From NCBI RefSeq assembly GCF_029029505.1, contig NZ_JAKJSD010000015.1, positions 1-64,000 on the forward strand: DNA of 64,000 nucleotides. Direction: 5' to 3'. Both the position numbers and the translations under genes were made by a program. The notes under the pieces were generated by a model, which had not been told where the DNA came from, did no database searches, and saw only the letters and a program-made list of their open reading frames with translations. Of this stretch, positions 37,486 through 46,286 are shown one piece after another. How positions within the stretch are numbered: position 1 is the stretch's first letter; every line of letters begins with the position of its first letter. Source of the DNA: Ancylomarina sp. DW003 (GTDB taxonomy: Bacteria; Bacteroidota; Bacteroidia; Bacteroidales; Marinifilaceae).

Positions 37486-38676
37486 TTACTTAATCACTTT
37501 AAGTTCTTTACCTACTTTAATGAAAGCAGCTAAAGCTTTGTCAAGATGCTCTTTAGTATGAGCAGCAGATAATTGAATTCTAATACGAGCCTGCTCCTTT
37601 GGAACAACCGGGAAGAAGAAACCAATTACATAAATGCCTTCTTCCAGTAATTTTGCAGCAAACTGCTGAGATAAAACTGCATCATAAAGCATCAATGCGT
37701 TAATTGCAGAATCAGAAGGTTTCACATCGAAGCCAGCTTCACGCAATTGTGTACTGAAGTATTTTGCATTCCAGATCACCTTATCTCTCAACTCAGTTGA
37801 CTCACTTAACATATCAAATACTGCGATAGAAGCACCGACGATTGCTGGTGATAATGAATTTGAGAATAAGTATGGACGAGAACGCTGACGTAACATGTCG
37901 ATAATCTCTTTCTTTCCTGTTGTGAATCCACCTAATCCGCCACCTAGAGCTTTACCCAAAGTGCTTGTGATAATATCAACACGATCCATGCAGTTATGAT
38001 ACTCGTGAGTTCCACGACCTGTTTCTCCAATAAATCCTGAAGAGTGAGAATCGTCAACCATGACTAAAGCATTATACTTATCTGCCAGATCACAAATTTC
38101 GTTTAACTTAGCAATATCACCGTCCATAGAGAATACACCATCAGTAACGATAATTCTGTAACGTTGAGCTTGTGCAACTTTCAATTGTGCTTCCAAATCA
38201 GCCATATCAGCATGCTTGTAGCGGTAACGAGCCGATTTACACAAACGAACACCATCGATAATTGAAGCGTGATTCAATTCATCAGAAATAATGGCATCTT
38301 CTTTAGAGAAAAGTGGTTCGAAAACCCCGCCATTTGCATCAAATGCAGCAGCGTAAAGAATGGTATCTTCAGTACCAAAAAACTTGGCAATTTTACCTTC
38401 CAATTCTTTATGAATATCAGTTGTTCCGCAAATGAAACGAACCGAAGACATACCATAACCGTGAGTATCTAAGGCTTTCTTAGCACCTTCGATTACTCTT
38501 GGATGAGATGATAATCCCAAATAATTGTTGGCACAAAAATTTAATACCTCATCACCAGTTGATACTTTAATTTCAGCACCTTGAGGAGAAGTAATAATTC
38601 TCTCGTTTTTGTACAAGCCCGATTCTTTAATAGATTCGATCTCACCAGCCAAATAGTCTTTGAATTTTCCGTACAT
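37486..38676 (-). CDS. kbl: 2-amino-3-ketobutyrate CoA ligase (glycine C-acetyltransferase)
   Basis: A 396-residue PLP enzyme of the alpha-oxoamine synthase family, exactly the usual KBL length. The PLP lysine is Lys242 in STLGKALGG; other motifs are NNYLGLSSHP, ELNHASIIDG and VDDSHSSGF. The reaction cleaves 2-amino-3-ketobutyrate with CoA to glycine and acetyl-CoA, the second step of threonine breakdown. In Bacteroidota related enzymes also make sphingoid bases, but the KBL-like GFFFPVVPKEQARIRIQLSA ending supports this call. Start at 38676 chosen by alignment with the E. coli enzyme. No threonine dehydrogenase gene is adjacent. Confidence 0.9.
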   Translation of the reverse strand: MYGKFKDYLAGEIESIKESGLYKNERIITSPQGAEIKVSTGDEVLNFCANNYLGLSSHPRVIEGAKKALDTHGYGMSSVRFICGTTDIHKELEGKIAKFFGTEDTILYAAAFDANGGVFEPLFSKEDAIISDELNHASIIDGVRLCKSARYRYKHADMADLEAQLKVAQAQRYRIIVTDGVFSMDGDIAKLNEICDLADKYNALVMVDDSHSSGFIGETGRGTHEYHNCMDRVDIITSTLGKALGGGLGGFTTGKKEIIDMLRQRSRPYLFSNSLSPAIVGASIAVFDMLSESTELRDKVIWNAKYFSTQLREAGFDVKPSDSAINALMLYDAVLSQQFAAKLLEEGIYVIGFFFPVVPKEQARIRIQLSAAHTKEHLDKALAAFIKVGKELKVIK

Positions 38677-39120
38677 AAGTATTTGTTGTATAGATTGAAA
38701 TAACAAACCCCGAAGCTTATCGGGAATGGATTGGAATTAAGTATAAGGATTCTCAATCCGAATCAAAATTACAATAAAAATTCTTCAGGTCTATAAATCA
38801 AGAACTGATTTTAAACATTTTGTGAAAATAGGATTCTCTCATTCATATTTTAGTTTATTCAATATCGACAACTTATGAACTTAATCAAAACAGTTGATAA
38901 ACACATTTTTTTATCATAAATTTAGGATGCTCTAAATCCATAAATTTTGAATCATAATAAATAATGGAGTGTACAAATCGATTCGAAAGATAAAACGCAA
39001 AAAATAAGAAGTAATTTGAAAAAGTAAAGAAACTTTAAATTCATCTCATAAGAGGAAAAGGCTAAAGCTTGATAGCCTATCAATATCAAGCCCTAACAAA
39101 TATAATTAAGACCTGAAATT
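38677..39120. other. Intergenic region between kbl and the double-glycine peptide gene
   Basis: About 440 bp separating divergent genes. A small palindrome CCCCGAAGCTTATCGGG (38708-38724), of a kind often seen between Bacteroidota genes, lies in the kbl leader. The rest is AT-rich and should hold both promoters; none was clearly recognised. Confidence 0.45.
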
Positions 39121-39348
39121 ATGACAAAACTATCAGCTTTAAAGGGTGCTAAAAAACTTAGCAAATTAGATCAAAAAAATATTATGGGCGGAAAACATTG
39201 GGGCGCTACCCCAGATCCAATTGCTGGTCAGGATGGCGACGGAGGTGGTGGAACTTCAACAAATATGGGAGTTTGCTTTGGAAGCCCGGTAATGATACCA
39301 TGTGATCAATACTGCGCAGATGGTACACAACCACTTTGTTCAAATTAA
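39121..39348 (+). CDS. Double-glycine leader peptide (bacteriocin-like precursor)
   Basis: A 75-residue precursor. Residues 1-24 look like a leader peptide recognised by C39 peptidase-containing ABC exporters: LKGAKKLSKLDQKNIMGG, with the GG cleavage point at 23-24. The predicted core of 51 residues begins KHWGATPDP, includes a Gly/Asp-rich stretch (36-44) and ends in a cysteine-rich tail with Cys52, Cys61, Cys65 and Cys73, enough for two disulfides or other modification. No exporter, modification enzyme or immunity gene lies nearby. A strong terminator follows, supporting independent expression. Class assignment rests on leader pattern only; toxin, signal or surface peptide are all possible. 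Confidence 0.78.
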   Translation: MTKLSALKGAKKLSKLDQKNIMGGKHWGATPDPIAGQDGDGGGGTSTNMGVCFGSPVMIPCDQYCADGTQPLCSN

Positions 39349-39408
39349 TCTTTTGAGAAAAAAAGATCACTTAACTCTGTGCTTTTAAAAAGTATGTGAG
39401 TAATAACT

Positions 39409-39447
39409 AAGGGCAGTTACAAACTTTATATTTGTAGCTGCCCTTTG
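39409..39447 (+). terminator. Terminator of the double-glycine peptide gene
   Basis: AAGGGCAGTTACAAA and TTTGTAGCTGCCCTTT pair over ~15 bp with one G-T pair, about 60 bp after the peptide gene stop. Confidence 0.85.
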
Positions 39448-39644
39448 AATCTAGAACAGAAATCCGAAGGTATGGATATCTCATAATGAATAGTTACCCT
39501 TGCCTTAATTCAAATATTCAGCTAAAAAGCAATAACGATGAATTATCATAGCCACCTAAAGTGTTATAAAAGCTTGGAACATAGCAAATATAGCTGTGTG
39601 GTTTAAAAAATAAGGCTATGCACGAATAACGTATGTGTCTAATT

Positions 39645-39686
39645 CAAAAAAATGCCCTGATTGCTATCAATAAGCATCAGGGCTAT
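39645..39686 (-). terminator. Terminator of the endonuclease I operon
   Basis: On the minus strand GCCCTGATGCT and AGCAATCAGGGC form a bulged stem followed by ATTTTTTT, just after the last nuclease gene. Confidence 0.82.
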
Positions 39687-39690
39687 ATTT

Positions 39691-40524
39691 TTACCAGATA
39701 TAATCTACAAATTCGGGATGATCGATAAATGGATTTCGGTTCCCCTGAATTTCAAATATCGTCTGATTACGATTCTTCTCGAAGGCATCAACAGGATCTT
39801 GTTTATGCCATTCAATTAATGTTGATAACTTGCCTATAAAAGGGCCATTACTCGATGTACTTTCAGCCAACTCCAAATCTGGATTTCCATTTTCACCCTC
39901 GTAGCGCACGGCCATATAAAACATCATTCGTGCCACATCACCTTTAACGGCATCACGTGGCTCCCAAGTACTAGAAGTGTATCTACAATCAGTTGCTTCA
40001 GAATGTGTATTCCCGCCCTCATCAAAAGCCTTAGCTGAGCGAGATGTGTTCACTGAACGATCGGCTGGACGTAAGTGATGAATATCTGTTGAAGCTGGTT
40101 TAGATGTACTCGGATAACCACCGAATCCACGAGATTTTGCCCAAACGTGCTCTCGATTCCAAGCATTATTATCATTTTGACCATGATCTTTATAGGACTT
40201 TGCCTGAGAACGTCCTGTATACAACAAAATAACATTGTTCGAATTATCAGGATCTTCGTCTGTCTCGTCTAAAGCATCCCAAACATCAAAACTTGAAGCT
40301 GTGTAGGGTAAAACCTTATTACCATCAATCAAATCATGAAGCTCAGCTTTCAGTTCATCAGACGATATGCCATCGATAAACTCATAATAAGAATTATAAG
40401 CTGATCTATTCTCAATCTCTATTGTTCCAGATTTGCCTGGCTTCGGCTCAGATGGTGCGTCATTACCCGTTGAGCAAGAAAAAGAAAATAATACGATTAA
40501 AACAAGATATAAGGATCTACGCAT
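39691..40524 (-). CDS. Endonuclease I family lipoprotein, third of three
   Basis: A 277-residue secreted nuclease. The N-terminus is a lipoprotein signal with lipobox FSFSC (Cys17), so it should sit on the outer membrane, probably facing outward. The endonuclease I (EndA/NucM) domain fills the rest: NREHVWAK (123-130) and DIHHLRP (147-153) contribute the beta-beta-alpha-metal active site. Enzymes of this family cut DNA non-specifically with Mg2+. It is the last gene of a three-gene paralogue array, 16 bp after its neighbour. Confidence 0.9.
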   Translation of the reverse strand: MRRSLYLVLIVLFSFSCSTGNDAPSEPKPGKSGTIEIENRSAYNSYYEFIDGISSDELKAELHDLIDGNKVLPYTASSFDVWDALDETDEDPDNSNNVILLYTGRSQAKSYKDHGQNDNNAWNREHVWAKSRGFGGYPSTSKPASTDIHHLRPADRSVNTSRSAKAFDEGGNTHSEATDCRYTSSTWEPRDAVKGDVARMMFYMAVRYEGENGNPDLELAESTSSNGPFIGKLSTLIEWHKQDPVDAFEKNRNQTIFEIQGNRNPFIDHPEFVDYIW

Positions 40525-40540
40525 AATTGGTCTATTTTAC

Positions 40541-41353
40541 TTATTGGCCAACAAAAATATAATTAGCAAAATCTGGGAAGTCGATAAATGGGTTACGATT
40601 ACCTTGTATTGAGTATATCGTTTCGTTACGTTTAGTTTCGAAAGCATCAACAGGGTCAGCTTTATGCCAGGCCATTAATGTAGATAATACACCATGCTCC
40701 GGATCTTTATTATCTTGTGGATTATTGGTCAATTCCAAATCTAAACCTCCTTCAGATTCATATCGAACTGCCATATAAAATAACATACGAGCTACATCAC
40801 CTTTTACAGCATCACGAGGCTCCCATGAATCTGAGTCCGTTTTACATTCTTTAGCTTCAGCATGAAAATTTCCTCCATTATCGAACCATTTGTTTCCGCG
40901 TGCAGAGTTTACTGTAGCATCGGAAGGACGTAAGTGGTGCAAATCTGTCCCAGCACCTAAAGAAGTTCCAAAATCGCCTCTCGATTTAGCCCAAACATGT
41001 TCACGATTCCAATAATCTCCTTGATTATTCTTTGCTTTATTGGCTTTTGGAATCGATTTTCCTAAATAAAGCAAAATCACATTGTCAGGATTATTCGGAT
41101 CTTCATCCGTTTTTTCCAAAGCACGCCACACATCCATATCCGAACTATTGTCAGTATACTCTATTCTGGTATGCCCTTTAATAATATTATGAAGAACCGT
41201 TTTTAAATCTACTTGTTCATAACTCTTCACAGCTTTGTAATAGCCACTATAGGCAGTTTCAAACTCACTTGGTTTCTTATCTGAATTGCTATCACTATCG
41301 CTACATGAGAATGTAAATGTGGCAATTATCAGGAGTAATAATATTTTACGCAT
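40541..41353 (-). CDS. Endonuclease I family lipoprotein, second of three
   Basis: A 270-residue paralogue of its two neighbours. Lipobox TFSC with Cys17, an acidic/serine linker, then the endonuclease I domain with NREHVWAK (116-123) and DLHHLRP (137-143). It is closest to the gene at 39691-40524 in length and motif order, pointing to a recent duplication. Predicted surface-attached DNase acting with the import locus upstream. Gap to the previous gene in the array is 63 bp. Confidence 0.9.
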   Translation of the reverse strand: MRKILLLLIIATFTFSCSDSDSNSDKKPSEFETAYSGYYKAVKSYEQVDLKTVLHNIIKGHTRIEYTDNSSDMDVWRALEKTDEDPNNPDNVILLYLGKSIPKANKAKNNQGDYWNREHVWAKSRGDFGTSLGAGTDLHHLRPSDATVNSARGNKWFDNGGNFHAEAKECKTDSDSWEPRDAVKGDVARMLFYMAVRYESEGGLDLELTNNPQDNKDPEHGVLSTLMAWHKADPVDAFETKRNETIYSIQGNRNPFIDFPDFANYIFVGQ

Positions 41354-41416
41354 ATTTTTTTTAATAATTGATGATTCGTAATTTCGAATTATAATTAGCT
41401 AACTAAAGTGGTTGAC

Positions 41417-42364
41417 TTAGTTTTTCCAAATAGCCGTTTTTTTATCTCCAAAAATATATTTCACTAACTCTGGATGATCGATAAATGGATTACGGTTATT
41501 TTGGAAACTATATATCACATTGTTTCTTCTTATTTCATAAGGATCTACAGGATCTAGCTCATTCCATTCCAAAAGATCAGATAATCTTCCATGATAAGCT
41601 ATAGATCCACTCCCACCAGTTTCATTTACTGTGAAACCATAACGTACGGCCATATAAAAGATAGAACGAGCAACATCACCTTTAGCACTCAATGGAGGCT
41701 CATAAAATGATCCATTCTTCGTTCTAGGCCCATTTACATCAGCCATGTCTAGATTCCCTCTGTTTCCATTTTCTTTCGCATCAGAAGCTCTTAAATGGTG
41801 CCCATCAGTTCCAGGACCTTTAGAAGTTCCAAAGTCGCCATGTGATTTTGCCCATACGTGTTCACGATTCCAGCCTGTGTTGCCACTAACATGAGCTGAT
41901 TTACTTATACCTTGCTCTTTATATATTTGCCATACTTGCGAAGCATTATCAGGATTTTGATCTCCTGATTCACACATATCCCAAACATCAGATGATGAGC
42001 TTGAATAAGGTAACTTCTTAGCTCCTTCAGAAATGATCAACTTTAATTTATTTCTCAACTCAGTTCCCGATAAGGTGGAAGCTGAGGTATAGTAATTAGC
42101 TGGAATTCTAACAGAATTCATATGCTGTCCTAGCTCTACCGTTCCCACATATTCTTTTGGGGTAAGCTTCACAATAATTTTACCTTCTGAATCTACCTCT
42201 CCTGTTATGAAATTATCATGATCCCCATTTGTCGTACCACCTGTATTATCGCCATTATTATCACCACCATCTGGTTGTTCAGTATCAACCGTAGGATTAT
42301 TTCCTGAATCGCAGGCATAAATAAAAATGGATAGGAAAAATAATAGATAAAGTGCTTTCTTCAT
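41417..42364 (-). CDS. Endonuclease I family lipoprotein, first of three
   Basis: A 315-residue member from the ATG at 42364 (the longer frame adds 53 residues and would swallow the promoter). Lipobox IYAC with Cys18, followed by a long Gly/Asn/Asp-rich spacer (~20-50) and an extra ~40-residue region before the nuclease domain. NREHVWAK (166-173) is intact; the second motif reads DGHHLRA (187-193), with alanine where the other two have proline, a change next to rather than in the catalytic histidines. It is the most divergent of the three and heads the operon. Confidence 0.88.
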   Translation of the reverse strand: MKKALYLLFFLSIFIYACDSGNNPTVDTEQPDGGDNNGDNTGGTTNGDHDNFITGEVDSEGKIIVKLTPKEYVGTVELGQHMNSVRIPANYYTSASTLSGTELRNKLKLIISEGAKKLPYSSSSSDVWDMCESGDQNPDNASQVWQIYKEQGISKSAHVSGNTGWNREHVWAKSHGDFGTSKGPGTDGHHLRASDAKENGNRGNLDMADVNGPRTKNGSFYEPPLSAKGDVARSIFYMAVRYGFTVNETGGSGSIAYHGRLSDLLEWNELDPVDPYEIRRNNVIYSFQNNRNPFIDHPELVKYIFGDKKTAIWKN

Positions 42365-42504
42365 TTTATAAGTATCTAGATCCCAATATGAGATGAGTAA
42401 TATGCATCTTGATTGAATCAAAATGACACAAATTTCAATTAATAAATTTCGTCGGGAGAGAAATGTCATACAGGCTTGTAGACATCGCTTATAAAATGGT
42501 GTGA

Positions 42505-42535
42505 CAAAAATAAAGAAAATCACCTGATTTTCAAG
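42505..42535 (-). promoter_or_regulatory. Promoter of the endonuclease I operon
   Basis: On the minus strand CTTG, 19 bp, then TATTTTTG matches the Bacteroidota -33/-7 consensus precisely (TTG at 42532-42534, -7 box at 42505-42512). The leader to the first ATG is ~135 nt. It shows that the nuclease genes are transcribed separately from the receptor operon upstream. Confidence 0.7.
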
Positions 42536-42572
42536 TAATCGGACTATTAATTGAATATTTAAAGCAGTGATA

Positions 42573-42607
42573 CAAAAAAAGCATCCCCGAAAGGATGCTT
42601 TTTTAAA
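42573..42607. terminator. Terminator of the receptor-DUF5689-lamin-tail operon
   Basis: AAAAAAGCATCC-ccgaaa-GGATGCTTTTTT, a perfect 12-bp stem, ends 23 bp after the lamin-tail gene. Confidence 0.92.
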
Positions 42608-42629
42608 TATTTTGAAAATTTCACTTCAA

Positions 42630-44576
42630 TTAGTTCATTGTATGAGAACCAAGGTTGGTTATAACTTCTTTATCTAAAATTTCCCATTCAGCAGTATCCC
42701 ATGTCGTAACAGGACTTGTCACTGTAGCTTTTCTAACAAAAGTATGATCAACTGTTGCATTAGCAGTACCATTAACTTCCCAGCCTTTTCCTGGATCTTC
42801 ACCTACTACACCAAAAATATCAATTAAAGCATCACCTTTGAATAAACCAATTGCATCATCACCATTGAACCAAGTAGCTTTAGATAATTCAACATTTGCT
42901 GTTTTACCTTCTGGCAAAGTTAAAGCTGCAGATGAATTTGCAATTAAAAAAGTTGCTCCATTAGGTAAAGTTCCGCTTAAAGCTAAAGGTGTTCCTTCTG
43001 AAAATGCTTTACCATTAACACCTAAGATAATTGAATATCCTGATAAATCTACGTCAGCACCTGTACCATTGAAAATTTCAAGATACTTATTGCTTGATCC
43101 ACCTTCAACATACTCTGAAATGAATAGATCAGAAGCTCCTGAAGCATTAGTATCACCAGCATTTATTCCAGTAGCTTCTTCATTGCCTCCTTCATTACCT
43201 CCATTATCTTCACCTTCACCACGAATACCAATACTTCCCCAGTAGTCTTTATCTTTAACCACCCACTCAGTAGCAGCCGTAGTCCAATCAGGATTACCAA
43301 CAGTAGTTGCTTCTTTTCTAATTAAAGTATGATCCATTGTAGCATTTTCTACTGTTGCAACAGTCCACCCTTTATCTTTACCAGGATCTTCACCTTGTAC
43401 ACCAACAACGTCACAAAGACTCCACTTTTCACCTACTTTTTTAAATAGACCTACAGCATCGTTACCGTTAAAGTGAGCTGGAGAAGGGTAAGCTAGTTTT
43501 AAGTCTGCCTTTTCAAGAATTGAAGCATCTAATTGATCAGTTCCAATTACATAAATAGCTTTATCAGCTAATTTACCGGTCAATTCAATTGCATCACTCC
43601 AATCGCCACCATTCGATCCTGAACGAATTGTATAATTAGCTAAGTCAATTTCAGCACCAGAAGCATTATAAATCTCTACAAACTTATTATTTGAAGAACC
43701 TTCAGTGTATTCTGAAAAGTATACTTTAGAATCAGTTGTTGCATCAGGCTCCCCAGCTTCTTCGAATAAAGTTGCCGTAAAATTAAGATCAGCTACAGAA
43801 CGTAAAACCAATTGAGGTTTTCCGCTATAAATACTTAAAACAGCTGTTACTGTACCACTATTTGCACCTTTAACAGCTTCAGAACCAAAAGTTGCAGTCT
43901 TATAAGTGCTAATAGCAATCTTATTTCCTTCTGCATCAATCAGGTTAGTTGTTGCGTATGAGTTCTCACCAAAATAGTATGATTTAGCTTGATCTGCTTT
44001 AGCAAACTGAACACCTTCAATACTTACAACTGTTCCAACCATAGCAAGTGGAGATGCAACATCAGCAATAGTTACTACCTTAGGTGTTACTTCTTTGACA
44101 GTTTCAGTATCAATAGTCAATACTTCTTTTAACTTCTCATCACTAATCAACCCTACTTTGTATTTATCATCAGCACTCGCTCCAATTACCGGAACGTCAT
44201 AGCTAACACCAATATAAAGACCTTGAGCTTTTAAAAATACTCTCTGCCCCACTTGTAATGACTTAAATGTTGCTCCTGAATCATCAACACTTAATTTTAT
44301 GGCTGCATCACCAACTTGAATAAATAGACTTTTAGGTAAATTCATCGTAGCAGGGTCAGTTACTACTGTTCCTTCAAGGACAATTTCATCTGAAATTTCT
44401 ACACCTACACCGTCATTTCCTGTTGCTAATGCCTTTAAAGCTGCAAGTGTACTTTTCACTTCTGGAAATTCTACACCTGGTACAACTGGTGCGTCATCGT
44501 CGTCACTGCTACATGATGTAAATGAAACTGAAAGTCCCAAAATCAAAGCGAACACTAAATAATGTAATTTTCTCAT
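42630..44576 (-). CDS. Lipoprotein with OB-fold-like region and two lamin-tail domains
   Basis: A 648-residue lipoprotein with lipobox SFTSC (Cys22) and an acidic SSDDDD tether. Residues ~35-265 resemble the DUF5689/OB-fold type seen in the next gene (VGQRVFLKAQGLYIGVSYDVPVIG). Two lamin-tail-like domains follow, starting VYFSEYTEG at ~285 and LFISEYVEG at ~485, each with NKFVEIYN or NKYLEIFN and a later WFNGDDAIGLF or HFNGNDAVGLF block. Lamin-tail domains are common in secreted bacterial nucleases and phosphoesterases, but no catalytic nuclease domain is seen here. It is the last gene of the receptor operon and probably a surface binding protein for nucleic acid or its fragments. Confidence 0.85.
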   Translation of the reverse strand: MRKLHYLVFALILGLSVSFTSCSSDDDDAPVVPGVEFPEVKSTLAALKALATGNDGVGVEISDEIVLEGTVVTDPATMNLPKSLFIQVGDAAIKLSVDDSGATFKSLQVGQRVFLKAQGLYIGVSYDVPVIGASADDKYKVGLISDEKLKEVLTIDTETVKEVTPKVVTIADVASPLAMVGTVVSIEGVQFAKADQAKSYYFGENSYATTNLIDAEGNKIAISTYKTATFGSEAVKGANSGTVTAVLSIYSGKPQLVLRSVADLNFTATLFEEAGEPDATTDSKVYFSEYTEGSSNNKFVEIYNASGAEIDLANYTIRSGSNGGDWSDAIELTGKLADKAIYVIGTDQLDASILEKADLKLAYPSPAHFNGNDAVGLFKKVGEKWSLCDVVGVQGEDPGKDKGWTVATVENATMDHTLIRKEATTVGNPDWTTAATEWVVKDKDYWGSIGIRGEGEDNGGNEGGNEEATGINAGDTNASGASDLFISEYVEGGSSNKYLEIFNGTGADVDLSGYSIILGVNGKAFSEGTPLALSGTLPNGATFLIANSSAALTLPEGKTANVELSKATWFNGDDAIGLFKGDALIDIFGVVGEDPGKGWEVNGTANATVDHTFVRKATVTSPVTTWDTAEWEILDKEVITNLGSHTMN

Positions 44577-44654
44577 TTTACAATTTTTTGTGAGTTAGTA
44601 ATGGATTATAAAAAATAGAATAGCAGGCCATTTAAATAACCTGCTTAAATAGTA

Positions 44655-46262
44655 TTAAAATCTAGTTGAAGCTAATTCAATATCAGATGTTTTTCTGATT
44701 AGAAGCTGCCATGTTGAATCAAACTTTGACAAAACACCAGTTATTGAACCACTCTTATTCGATATAGTAAAATCAGCAAAGCTTGAAGTGTTAGCTGTTC
44801 GAACAACAATTGTATTTCCATCCTTATCTGTAATAGTACGATTCTCACTAAACTTGAAATCACCTGATTTATTAGCAAGAGTTTTACCTGTATCGGCATC
44901 GATAAATTGAATTTCGTCAAAACGAACCAAAGTACTTATTGCAGCATTATTAACCTCTGAAATTTTAATTGTGTTAGCTGCAAGATTGTTATTTGCACCA
45001 TTACGGAACACTTTTGCTTTTGCATCTGTATCGCCAAGTCCACCAACACCACCATTAAAATCGACTCCAATCTGAGTCACACCTTTATATTCCCCTATCT
45101 TCATGTTGCTAGCATTGATAACAACTTTCTGTCCAAGTGCCAAACCATCTAAAAATTTAGACTTGTATGATCTTAATTGGATTCCACCAGTAGCATCCTG
45201 AATATAAACTTGATTATAGAAGTTTCCTGACTCTCCCTGATTAGAAATAACCGTACCTTCAATTACAAAATTTGAAGAAATAGTTCCTATTGAACCACTA
45301 TATAGTGAATTTAAATCAGCAATTGTTTTTGTAACTGTTGGAGCGTTAGAGTCAACGTAATCATTTTTTCCTGAACTAGCTCCAAATCTATCTTCATCCA
45401 TATCAACATCTGACAAGCTATTGATTACAAGTTGTGACTCTCCATTATGAGCACTCAACACACCTGTAATAGTTCCACTACCAGTTGGAGTTAATTTGGA
45501 TCCAAAATCAGAATAATTAGATGTAAAAACAGTTAATGTTTCTCCATTAGCATCTTCAATAATTGTTGATTTAAAAGGGAAAACCTCAGAATGATCTCCT
45601 AAAACATTTCCCCAGGTTGTACCAGCATCTGCTCCTTTAAACTGCACATTTTCCAATGTAACAAGTGTAAAACGATCATCCGCAGTCAAATTATCAATGC
45701 TTACAGTTTTCGCAGGAACAACCTGTATAGCTCCATCTTTAAAGATGTGAGACGAAATAGCAGGAGACAAAATTGGCGATAAACGGAATTCCTTGAATTT
45801 ATACCAGTAATTACCGCCACCAATTTGAATATTGTTTCCATAAAGCCCTAAGGTTAAACCTTTACACTTCACAAAAACTTTCTGTCCTATCGCAAATTTT
45901 GCATTCAAATCAGATTCTCCTATAGAGATATTAATACCTTCAGATGAACCATTAAGTTCGCCTTGTATTACAATATTTTTATAAAAGTTACCAAACTCAT
46001 CATTGGAAACAACATAACCTGATACATAGATATCTTCTTCAACTACTAGAAACAAATCCGAATTCTTAATTGGATTCGAGGCAGTAGGGTTAGCATCTCT
46101 ATAAATCTTTTTAAGCTCAGTGATTGTCTTTACAACACCACCTTCTGGTACTTGAAAAGAAGGTACTTCGAATACTGGTTCTGCATAATCATCATCGACA
46201 CAACTATTTAAAAATAGTAAGCCGAATAATGAAACAATTATATATAATGATATTTTTTTCAT
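44655..46262 (-). CDS. DUF5689-type lipoprotein with duplicated OB-fold-like halves
   Basis: A 535-residue lipoprotein, lipobox FLNSC (Cys21). Two halves (~45-285 and ~305-535) repeat the same order of motifs: VVKTITELKKIY and VTKTIADLNSLY, then DIYVSGYVVSNDEFGNFYKNIVIQ-like and FVIEGTVISNQGESGNFYNQVYIQ-like strands, then IGQKVFVKCKGL and LGQKVVINASNM, and a GVLSAHNGESQLVINSLSD or GVLSKFDSTWQLLIRKTSD ending. Such strands recall OB-folds that bind nucleic acid. It lies 24 bp after the TonB receptor gene and is likely its partner lipoprotein, taking the place SusD has in glycan systems. Confidence 0.85.
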   Translation of the reverse strand: MKKISLYIIVSLFGLLFLNSCVDDDYAEPVFEVPSFQVPEGGVVKTITELKKIYRDANPTASNPIKNSDLFLVVEEDIYVSGYVVSNDEFGNFYKNIVIQGELNGSSEGINISIGESDLNAKFAIGQKVFVKCKGLTLGLYGNNIQIGGGNYWYKFKEFRLSPILSPAISSHIFKDGAIQVVPAKTVSIDNLTADDRFTLVTLENVQFKGADAGTTWGNVLGDHSEVFPFKSTIIEDANGETLTVFTSNYSDFGSKLTPTGSGTITGVLSAHNGESQLVINSLSDVDMDEDRFGASSGKNDYVDSNAPTVTKTIADLNSLYSGSIGTISSNFVIEGTVISNQGESGNFYNQVYIQDATGGIQLRSYKSKFLDGLALGQKVVINASNMKIGEYKGVTQIGVDFNGGVGGLGDTDAKAKVFRNGANNNLAANTIKISEVNNAAISTLVRFDEIQFIDADTGKTLANKSGDFKFSENRTITDKDGNTIVVRTANTSSFADFTISNKSGSITGVLSKFDSTWQLLIRKTSDIELASTRF

Positions 46263-46286
46263 CTTATTTTCTTTTACATCAATGTA

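Larger units (their letters stand above)
39349..39690. other. Intergenic region with two terminators
   Basis: About 340 bp between the convergent peptide gene and the nuclease operon. It contains a terminator for each (39409-39447 and 39645-39686). The ~200 bp between them shows nothing recognisable. Confidence 0.6.
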
